Assembly: GCF_000227745.2 (NCBI RefSeq) | Contig: NC_018012.1 | Span: 3,593,412 to 3,657,411, forward strand | Length of the DNA stretch: 64,000 nt | Origin: Thiocystis violascens DSM 198 | GTDB taxonomy: Bacteria > Pseudomonadota > Gammaproteobacteria > Chromatiales > Chromatiaceae | Direction: 5' to 3' | Part shown: positions 57,791 to 64,000 of the stretch, in pieces | How the letters are laid out: every line of letters begins with the position of its first letter | How positions within the stretch are numbered: position 1 is the stretch's first letter | The notes under the pieces: model-generated | Told to the model about the DNA's origin: nothing | The model's database searches: none | Seen by the model: only the letters and a program-made list of their open reading frames with translations | Program-made: the position numbers and the translations under genes

Positions 57791-58687
57791 TTAATTGCGG
57801 TTTAAATGCGGCGGATCTTCCTCGCGCCCCGCCCAATCCAGCGCGAACTGCCAGGCGGTCCGTCCGCTGCGCGAGCCGCGCTGCAGCGCCCATTGCAGCG
57901 CGTCGCGTTCGATCGGCTCCCAGGCCACGGCCGACCAGTCGATCGGGTCGTGATGGAGTCGGCGGAGCCAGTGACGGACGACGGTCAGATATTGCGCCTG
58001 ACTGAAGGGATGAAAGGCGACCCAGAGACCGAAGCGGTCCGAGAGCGAGATCTTTTCCTCGACCGATTCGCCCTGATGCAACTCGCCATCGAGGATACGT
58101 GCCTCCCGGTTCTCGGCGTGGAATTCGGGCAGCAGATGGCGGCGGTTGGACGTGGCATAGATCAGCAGATTGTCCGGGGTGGCGGTGATCGAGCCGTCGA
58201 GCGCGGCCTTGAGCGCCTTGTAACCGGATTCGCTAGCCTCGAACGAGAGATCGTCGCAATAGAGAATGAAGCGCTCGGGGCGATTGCCGAGCAGTTCCAG
58301 AATGTCGGGCAGTTGGATCAGGTCGTCCTTATCGACTTCGATCAGGCGCAGCCCGGCGTAACGGTGGGCATTGAAAACGGCCTTGACGAGCGATGACTTG
58401 CCGGTACCGCGCGAGCCCCACAGCAGGACATTGTTCGCCCGGTTGCCCGCGAGAAACTGACGCGTATTGCGCTCGACTTCCTCCTTCTGTCGGTCCAGGC
58501 ACAGCAGATCCTCAAGTGCGATCCGATGCGGCGCATGCACGGCCTGCAGCCAGCCGCGCGCGGCTTGCCGGCGCCAGCGAAAGGCGTGGGCCGACCAGTC
58601 CGGCGGAAGGCTGTCGGCCGGTAGCAGATGCTCCAGACGGTCAATAAGCGACGTTGCGCGGGCGATCAGGTGTTTGATTTTGGACAT
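57791..58687 (-). CDS. DUF815 family ATP-binding protein
   Basis: A 298-residue P-loop ATPase of unknown role, AAA+-like. The Walker A motif reads NVLLWGSRGTGKSSLVKAVF at about residue 108, Walker B RFILYCDDLSFE at about 143, sensor 1 LLIYATSNRRHLLPE, and a C-terminal FHPFSQAQYLTVVRHWL block. Family members are widespread in proteobacteria and usually stand alone. The ATG at 58687 gives MSKIKHLIARATSLIDRLEHLLP. It lies 24 bases after ribF on the same strand, so they probably share a transcript. Confidence 0.92.
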   Translation of the reverse strand: MSKIKHLIARATSLIDRLEHLLPADSLPPDWSAHAFRWRRQAARGWLQAVHAPHRIALEDLLCLDRQKEEVERNTRQFLAGNRANNVLLWGSRGTGKSSLVKAVFNAHRYAGLRLIEVDKDDLIQLPDILELLGNRPERFILYCDDLSFEASESGYKALKAALDGSITATPDNLLIYATSNRRHLLPEFHAENREARILDGELHQGESVEEKISLSDRFGLWVAFHPFSQAQYLTVVRHWLRRLHHDPIDWSAVAWEPIERDALQWALQRGSRSGRTAWQFALDWAGREEDPPHLNRN

Positions 58688-58711
58688 GGTGGATCGTGTT
58701 TACGGAAAGGA

Positions 58712-59677
58712 TCAGCGCGGCGCATCCGCGCGTTTGGCCGCGCCCAGATAGGCCCGCGCGGCTGTCGCATCCAACTGGATCTGACGCCTGAGATCGTCGA
58801 AAGAGTCGAAACGCCGTTCGTCGCGGAGTTTGAGCCGAAATTCGACCTGGAGATGCCGCCCGTAGATGGTTTCGTCGAAGTCGAACAGATGCACCTCCAG
58901 CCGACAGCCCTGGCCGTCGACGGTGGGACGGGTGCCGATGTTGGCGACGCCGGCGCGCGGTTCGGGTCCAAGACCGTGCGCGACCACGGCATAAACGCCC
59001 CGCAGGGGGCTGAAACGGCGATGCAGATTCAGGTTGGCGGTGGGAAAGCCGATGGAATGTCCGCGCTTGTCGCCATGCGCCACGCGCCCCTCGATCCGAT
59101 AGGGTCGCCCGAGCAGATGCTGGGCCTGCTCCAGATCGCCCCGTGCCAGCGCCTCGCGGACCCGCGTGCTGCTGATGCGCTCTTCGCCGTGGGTGATGGT
59201 GTGGAGATTCTCGACCGCGAACCCCGTGCCGCTCCGGGCCGCTTCTTCGCCCATCGCGCGCAGCATCCCATAGTCGCCCGCGCGGCCCTGCCCGAAGCGG
59301 AAATCGTCCCCGACCAGCAGAAACCGCACGCCGAGTCCGTCGATCAACAGGCGTTGCACGAAGGTCCGCGCATCCATGGCGGCGAGCCTGGGGCCGAATG
59401 CCAACAGCATCACCTGCTCGATCCCGTCGTTGCGGATGGCGTCCAGTTTCTCGCGTAGCCGCGTCAGACGCGCGGGCGCGGCGTCTGGGGCGAAGAATTC
59501 CAGCGGTTGCGGCTCGAAGGTGATCACGGTCGCCGGCAACGCCAGATCGCGTCCGCGGGCGATCAGTCGCTGAAAGACGGCGCGATGGCCCAGATGGACC
59601 CCATCGAAATTGCCGATGGTGGCGACACAGCCCCGATCAGCCGGTCGCAGGTTATGTAAGCCTCGAATCAGTCGCAT
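58712..59677 (-). CDS. ribF: Bifunctional riboflavin kinase / FAD synthetase
   Basis: Phosphorylates riboflavin to FMN and adenylates it to FAD. The 321-residue protein has the nucleotidyltransferase signature VATIGNFDGVHLGHRAVFQRL at residue 19, FGPRLAAMDARTFVQRLL, DDFRFGQGRAGDYGML, ISSTRVREAL and the kinase block GRVAHGDKRGHSIGFPTANL, RFSPLRGVYAV, VEVHLFDFDE-like sequence. FAD supply suits the flavoprotein AprA and the flavinylating ApbE, though ribF is a housekeeping gene. Confidence 0.96.
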   Translation of the reverse strand: MRLIRGLHNLRPADRGCVATIGNFDGVHLGHRAVFQRLIARGRDLALPATVITFEPQPLEFFAPDAAPARLTRLREKLDAIRNDGIEQVMLLAFGPRLAAMDARTFVQRLLIDGLGVRFLLVGDDFRFGQGRAGDYGMLRAMGEEAARSGTGFAVENLHTITHGEERISSTRVREALARGDLEQAQHLLGRPYRIEGRVAHGDKRGHSIGFPTANLNLHRRFSPLRGVYAVVAHGLGPEPRAGVANIGTRPTVDGQGCRLEVHLFDFDETIYGRHLQVEFRLKLRDERRFDSFDDLRRQIQLDATAARAYLGAAKRADAPR

Positions 59678-59944
59678 GAAACTACCAAATCAATCGCCGC
59701 CTCAATGACCAACATGTGCCGGATGAGGGGGCAGTATACGCGGCAAGCGGCCTGTCACGCGTATCGCTCAACCGGCGCGCCATGGCCTCGCCAAAACCGC
59801 GTCCGGACTGGTCCACGTCGTTTGGTGCGAAGGTTCCGGACGCCTCGGCGCCAAACCTTGTCACCGCTGTCGGCATGGATGTTTCGCAAGACAAAAAACA
59901 TTAGAGTGCAGGATCGAAACCGGCACCACGTCCAGGAGGATTTT

Positions 59945-60319
59945 ATGTCGCTCGTGCGAGATATTCACCATGTCAGTCTGGTCGTTGCCGAGACTGCTCG
60001 GTCGCGACGTTTTTATGAGGGGGTGCTGGGTCTGGAGCCGCTTGCGGAACGACCAGAACTCCCCTTCCCTGGCATCTGGTTCGGGGTCGGGGCGCGACAG
60101 ATTCATCTGCTGGAACTGCCGAATCCGGATCCGGTCGATGGCCGTCCCGCCCATGGCGGACGCGATCGGCACGCGGCGCTGCTGGTGTCGTCTCTGAACG
60201 AGTTGATCGCGCGTCTCGATGCCGAGGGAATTCCCTACACCCTAAGCCGCTCGGGACGGCGCGCGCTCTTTTGTCGCGATCCCGACGGCAACGCATTGGA
60301 ATTTATTGAAGATGTTTAA
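59945..60319 (+). CDS. VOC (glyoxalase/dioxygenase) superfamily protein
   Basis: A 124-residue single-domain metalloprotein of the vicinal oxygen chelate fold. It reads DIHHVSLVVAETARSRRFYEGVLGLEPLAERPELPFPGIWFGVGARQIHLLELP, then HAALLVSSLNELIARLDAEGIPYTLSRSGRRALFCRDPDGNALEFIE. Predicted metal ligands are His in the HHVSL block, His of QIHLLEL or RHAAL, and the Glu of ALEFIE. AGGAGG five bases before the ATG is a strong ribosome site. Several activities are possible for such proteins; the substrate cannot be told. Confidence 0.9.
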   Translation: MSLVRDIHHVSLVVAETARSRRFYEGVLGLEPLAERPELPFPGIWFGVGARQIHLLELPNPDPVDGRPAHGGRDRHAALLVSSLNELIARLDAEGIPYTLSRSGRRALFCRDPDGNALEFIEDV

Positions 60320-60500
60320 GCAGGCGGCGCGCTGGAACACTCCGGGACAGCGCTTGGACGATTGGCCCAATCCCATGCCACCAGCGCGAAAGGTTGTGTC
60401 GGAAGGCTGCAAATGGGACGATAAGCAACTGAAACGCCGATAAAAGACAGACTACCTTCCCGATGTATTCAATTCCCCGTCCTTATTTGCTACCTGTAAG

Positions 60501-60520
60501 ATCCGCGCGCGCGCGCGGAT
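60501..60520. repeat. 20-bp perfect palindrome with (CG)7 core
   Basis: ATCCGCGCGCGCGCGCGGAT is an exact palindrome, 11 bases before the GTG start of mrcB. Alternating CG can adopt Z-DNA under negative supercoiling, and the hairpin form could cover the mrcB start region. The rest of 60320-60531 has no gene. Confidence 0.8.
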
Positions 60521-60531
60521 GGTGTTGACCC

Positions 60532-62958
60532 GTGGCCCTACCAAGTCGCCAATCCGCTTCCAGTGCGAGGAGGCGCCCATCTCCCCGCAAGCGTTTCCGT
60601 CTCGGCGGAGTTCTGTTGCTCTGGACGCTCTTGCTCGCGGCGGGGATCGGCGTGGCCGGCGTGCTCTATGGCGTCCATCTCGACCGCGTGGTGCGGGGCA
60701 AGTTCGAGGGTCAGCGCTGGGCGCTGCCGGCGCGGGTGTTCGCGCGTCCGCTCGAACTCTATGCCGGTCGCGCCTTGAGTCCGGACCAGTTTCAGGCCGA
60801 ACTGGATCGTCTCAATTATCGCCAGGCCGCCGAACCTTCCAATCCGGGCACCTATCGTCGCGAGGGCGAGCACTTTCGGGTGCATACCCGGCCCTTCCGC
60901 TTCTGGGACGGTCAGGAACCAGGCCGGCAACTCGATATCCAGCTTGCCGACCAGCGGGTCGCGAGCCTGAAGGATACCGCTGGCGGTCCCGATCCGGCGC
61001 TGGTCCGGCTCGATGCCATGCTGATCGCCAGCATCTATCCGACGCACAACGAAGATCGCCTGCTGGTACGGGGCAAGGATCTCCCCCAGCTTTTGGTCAA
61101 GACCCTGATGGCGGTCGAGGATCGCAATTTCGACCGTCACTTCGGCGTGGATCCCAAGGGTATCCTGCGCGCCGCCTACAGCAACCTGCAGGCCGGTTCG
61201 GTGGTCGAGGGCGCCAGTACCCTGACCCAGCAGTTGGTCAAAAATTTCTATCTGAACGCCGACCGCACCTTCGAGCGCAAGCTCAAGGAAGCCTATATGG
61301 CGCTCCTGCTGGAGCGACGCTACAGCAAGGAGGAGATCCTGGAAGCCTATGCCAACGAGATCTATCTCGGTCAGGACGGCAGCCGCGCGATCCACGGATT
61401 CGCGCTCGCAAGCGCGTTTTTCTTCAATAAATCGCTGAGCGAGATTGGGATCCCGGAAACCGCGCTGCTGATCGGCTTGGTCCAGGCACCCTCCAGTCTG
61501 GATCCGCGACGTCATCCGCAAGCCGCTAAAACGCGCCGCGATCTAGTGCTGGATCTCATGGTCCGCGATGGCGTGATTCTGGCCGAGGACGCCGCGCAGG
61601 CCAAGCTGGCCCCACTAGGGCTGGCGGAGGGCGGCGGGCGTCCGGTCGGCGAGTATCCCGATTTCATCTCGCTGGTCAGGCGCCAATTGCAGCGCGACTA
61701 TCGCGACGAGGATCTGCGTTCCGAGGGGCTGAATATCTTCACGACCCTGGATCCGCTGGTGCAGTCGACGGTCGAGCGATCGCTCCCGGTCCAATTGGCC
61801 GCGCTGGAAAAGTCCCGCCGTATGAAAGCCGGAACCCTGGAAACCGCGGCGGTGGTGACCTCGGTGGATCAGGGCGAGGTGCTGGCCGTGGCCGGGGGGC
61901 GCAAGCCGGGCTACGCGGGCTTCAACCGGGCGCTCGACACCGTCCGCTCGATCGGCTCGCTGGTCAAGCCGGCGGTTTATTTGACCGCTTTGTCGCAACC
62001 CCAGCGTTTCACCCTGACCACCAGCATTCAGGATACCCCGGTCAGTCTGCCCGACGGCAACAAACGCTGGGAGCCGAAAAACTACGACCGCCGGGTCAAT
62101 GGCTCGGTGCCGCTCTCCGACGCGCTGGCCCGTTCGCTGAATCTGGCGACGGTGAATCTCGGGCTCAGTGTCGGGGTGAAAAAGGTTGCCGAGACGCTCT
62201 ATCAGCTCGGGGTGCAGCGGAAGATCCGGGTCGTCCCCTCGCTGTTGCTGGGCTCGGTGTCCATGTCGCCGCTCGAAGTGGCGCAGATGTATCAGACCAT
62301 CGCGGCGAGCGGCTATCGAGCGCCGCTGCGGGCGATTCGCGAGGTCGTGGATGCCCGGGGTCAGCCGCTGAACCGCTATCCGCTCGCGGTCGAGGCGGTG
62401 GTCGACCCCAAGGCCGCCTATCTCACCACCTGGGCCCTGCAGCGGGTGGTGACCCATGGAACCGCCCGCTGGCTGGGGGAAAAATTGCCGGAAGGCATGA
62501 CGATGGCGGGCAAGACCGGCACCACCGACGACATGCGCGACAGTTGGTACGCCGGCTTTTCGGGCGACAAGGTTGCCGTGGTCTGGGTCGGCCGCGACGA
62601 CTATCAGCCCATGGGGCTCGCCGGCGGCACCGGCGCGTTGCGGGTGTGGGGCGATTTCATGCTGGCGCTGCCCAATGAGCCGCTGTCCGAGTTCCCGCCC
62701 GATGGCGTCGTGATCGCGAATGCCTGCGGGCGTTCGAATGTGCCCTACATCGGCGACAGCGCATCCCGCTGCGGCAGCAACGGTGGCGGAAACGCCAGCA
62801 AGCGACCCGGTCAGGGTGGTGGCGCTGGCGCGGAGACGGCCGCTCAAACCGTCGAGGAACCAGTCGCCGAGCGTGAGCCGCCGCCCCCCGCGCCAACGCC
62901 AAAACCGCCTCAGCCAGCGAGCGGCAAAAATCTGTTCATGAGCGATTTTTACAATTAA
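60532..62958 (+). CDS. mrcB: Bifunctional penicillin-binding protein 1B
   Basis: Class A PBP that polymerises and cross-links peptidoglycan at the inner membrane. The 808-residue protein has a short cytosolic part, one membrane helix (GGVLLLWTLLLAAGIGVAGVLYG, about 25-48), a UvrB-domain-2-like region, the transglycosylase domain (MAVEDRNFDRHFGVD, EGASTLTQQLVKNFYL, KEEILEAYANEIYLGQ) and the transpeptidase domain with Ser-x2-Lys in GSLVKP, SLN in ARSLNLATVN and KTGT in MAGKTGTTDDMRDSW. The GTG at 60532 is the likely start. The tail after the TP domain is Gly/Pro/Glu-rich. In many gammaproteobacteria a TPR lipoprotein gene follows mrcB; here one does. Confidence 0.95.
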   Translation: MALPSRQSASSARRRPSPRKRFRLGGVLLLWTLLLAAGIGVAGVLYGVHLDRVVRGKFEGQRWALPARVFARPLELYAGRALSPDQFQAELDRLNYRQAAEPSNPGTYRREGEHFRVHTRPFRFWDGQEPGRQLDIQLADQRVASLKDTAGGPDPALVRLDAMLIASIYPTHNEDRLLVRGKDLPQLLVKTLMAVEDRNFDRHFGVDPKGILRAAYSNLQAGSVVEGASTLTQQLVKNFYLNADRTFERKLKEAYMALLLERRYSKEEILEAYANEIYLGQDGSRAIHGFALASAFFFNKSLSEIGIPETALLIGLVQAPSSLDPRRHPQAAKTRRDLVLDLMVRDGVILAEDAAQAKLAPLGLAEGGGRPVGEYPDFISLVRRQLQRDYRDEDLRSEGLNIFTTLDPLVQSTVERSLPVQLAALEKSRRMKAGTLETAAVVTSVDQGEVLAVAGGRKPGYAGFNRALDTVRSIGSLVKPAVYLTALSQPQRFTLTTSIQDTPVSLPDGNKRWEPKNYDRRVNGSVPLSDALARSLNLATVNLGLSVGVKKVAETLYQLGVQRKIRVVPSLLLGSVSMSPLEVAQMYQTIAASGYRAPLRAIREVVDARGQPLNRYPLAVEAVVDPKAAYLTTWALQRVVTHGTARWLGEKLPEGMTMAGKTGTTDDMRDSWYAGFSGDKVAVVWVGRDDYQPMGLAGGTGALRVWGDFMLALPNEPLSEFPPDGVVIANACGRSNVPYIGDSASRCGSNGGGNASKRPGQGGGAGAETAAQTVEEPVAEREPPPPAPTPKPPQPASGKNLFMSDFYN

Positions 62959-63074
62959 ACCGCACCCAGCGCGGTCTACGATGTTTTTGGATTGGAGCAA
63001 CCTCGGCAGCATCGGCGACTGTCGGAGTGGGCGCGGTTTAAGACGACATGACATTCACTTTGCGATCAAGAACC

Positions 63075-64000
63075 ATGATGGATATATCGACCAGACTGCC
63101 GACGATTCTGATGGCCGCGGTTGGCTTGACTGCCTGCGCCATGGAACCCCGCGAGGGACCGCCCGCACCGGTGGTTCAGGTAGCGCCACGTTTGCCGGCG
63201 GAACCGGTCGCAGCACCCGCGCCCGAGACAATCCGCCAGACCGCGCCGACACCAAAACCCGCCGCGCCGGTCAAAGCCAAAACCACGCTGTACGCCTACC
63301 GGGATCCCGGCGCGCCACCCGAGCCCGAGCCGGCTGACCCGCCAGCATCCGATCCGACGCCAGCAGCCCCCGCAGTCGGGGCTGCGCCCGTCAAGCCCGC
63401 CGCACCCAGGACGGTCCAGGGTGCGCCAACGCCGACGCCAGACGCGAAGCCCGCACCGGCCAAACCCGCCGTGCCAGCCAAACCGGCGACCCCATCGATT
63501 GCGCGGACCGCGCCAAAACCACCCGAAGCCGCGCCGTCCGCCCCCAGAAAGCCCATTCCGACTCCGCCAGCGACACCGGCCCCCGCGCCGACCGTGGCGA
63601 AGGCCGAACCTGCGCCCAGGCCGACGCCAACCCCCGCGCCAACGGTGGCGAAGGTCGAGCCCGCGCCGCCGAGAGTCGCCCCGCCAGCGCCGGAGCAACC
63701 GACGGTCAAGGCGACTCCGCCCGCGCCCGCCGCTCCGCCCATCGCCGCGCCGAGCCTGCCGCCAGCCGCGCAGGCGCTGGCCAGTCAGGCGGAACAGCAG
63801 CGTCAGTCCGGCGACTATGCCGGCGCAGCCGCCTCGCTGGAACGTTCGCTGCGGATCGCCCCGCGCGAGGCCTATCTCTGGAATCGTCTCGCGCGGGTGC
63901 GCATGGAGCAGGGGCAGGGCAGTCAGGCGGGGAATCTCGCGGCGCGTTCCAACGATCTGGCGGGCGCGAACGCCGTCGTCAAGAAGGATAACTGGCGCAT
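63075..64000 (+). CDS. Proline/alanine-rich TPR lipoprotein, 3' end outside the window
   Basis: An open frame from ATG 63075 runs to the window end (about 308 residues seen). It starts MMDISTRLPTILMAAVGLTACAMEP with a lipobox VGLTAC, so it should be a lipoprotein. Residues 30-225 are a low-complexity Pro/Ala/Lys linker (for example PAPTVAKAEPAPRPTPTPAPTVAKVEP) able to span the cell wall. From about residue 230 a TPR-like unit begins: AQALASQAEQQRQSGDYAGAAASLERSLRIAPREAYLWNRLARVRMEQG. This matches the tetratricopeptide lipoprotein often found after mrcB. A start at 63078 is possible. It is not on the opposite strand: the minus-strand frames there are Gly/Arg-rich shadows. Confidence 0.82.
   Translation, partial: MMDISTRLPTILMAAVGLTACAMEPREGPPAPVVQVAPRLPAEPVAAPAPETIRQTAPTPKPAAPVKAKTTLYAYRDPGAPPEPEPADPPASDPTPAAPAVGAAPVKPAAPRTVQGAPTPTPDAKPAPAKPAVPAKPATPSIARTAPKPPEAAPSAPRKPIPTPPATPAPAPTVAKAEPAPRPTPTPAPTVAKVEPAPPRVAPPAPEQPTVKATPPAPAAPPIAAPSLPPAAQALASQAEQQRQSGDYAGAAASLERSLRIAPREAYLWNRLARVRMEQGQGSQAGNLAARSNDLAGANAVVKKDNWR

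Noticed and set aside
61615..63054. Minus-strand open frame of 479 codons
   Set aside because: Antisense to the transpeptidase domain of mrcB; His/Arg/Gln-rich shadow.
63066..63742. Minus-strand Gly-rich frames near the window end
   Set aside because: They are complements of the Pro/Ala-rich lipoprotein frame, which has a signal peptide, lipobox and TPR unit.

Overview
The window reads as high-GC chromosomal DNA of a gammaproteobacterium. The dissimilatory APS reductase operon aprBA (12849-15392), the Pil-Chp chemotaxis cluster, the order yicC-gmk-rpoZ-spoT and a PEP-CTERM-type surface protein together point to a sulfur oxidiser of the purple sulfur bacteria (Chromatiales). This is an inference from gene content; I cannot name genus or species from the sequence alone. 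No tRNA, rRNA or CRISPR array was seen.

Layout. 1-5520: end of sufE, a repeat-rich spacer, mtgA and a PilS-like sensor kinase on the minus strand, then a three-gene overlapping phospholipid operon (CDP-alcohol phosphatidyltransferase, PlsC-like acyltransferase, CdsA-like cytidylyltransferase). 5521-12752: an accessory island bounded by two apparently identical, inverted 1194-bp IS5-family elements. It holds a broken IS4 transposase, a regulatory stretch with a perfect 20-bp inverted repeat, a von Willebrand A protein with a PEP-CTERM-like tail, and a large TPR protein. 12771-16991: aprBA with terminator, a DUF423 membrane protein and rsmE. 16988-26417: the twitching-motility chemosensory operon pilG-pilH-pilI-pilJ-chpA (minus). 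26758-33939: gshB, apbE, a TonB-like gene, algH/yqgE, ruvX, pyrR, pyrB and a dihydroorotase-like gene lacking metal ligands, mostly overlapping. 33983-43546: pilTU, a Uma2 nuclease gene coupled to purE-purK, an orphan MbcA/ParS-type antitoxin gene, then yicC-gmk-rpoZ-spoT (all minus). 43673-50999: a Ser/Thr kinase, rph, rdgB, yggS, proC, yggT, yggU, a TauE/SafE-like protein (minus), pyrE and a DUF4124 protein. 50962-55149: a capsule-synthesis-like gene, then a graveyard of four broken transposon genes (IS1595, IS1182, IS66, IS21) ending in a structurally complete IS4-family element with 10-bp target duplication and a slippery A7 frameshift. 55195-64000: mtaD/mtnA divergent pair (methylthioadenosine recycling), a DUF815 ATPase, ribF, a glyoxalase-fold protein, mrcB (PBP1b) and the start of a proline-rich TPR lipoprotein that runs off the window.

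Functional themes: sulfur energy metabolism (aprBA, sufE), type IV pilus motility and its control (chp cluster plus pilTU), pyrimidine and purine synthesis (pyrR/B/X, pyrE, purEK), cell wall synthesis (mtgA, mrcB), stringent response (spoT, rpoZ), and an IS-bounded module for a probably exported, exosortase-sorted adhesin-like protein. The most interesting signals are the IS-bracketed island with its promoter palindrome, intergenic-type repeats expanded inside chpA to make a peptide repeat, the divergent CDP-alcohol phosphotransferase operon abutting an IS, and the A7 slippery site in the IS4 transposase.
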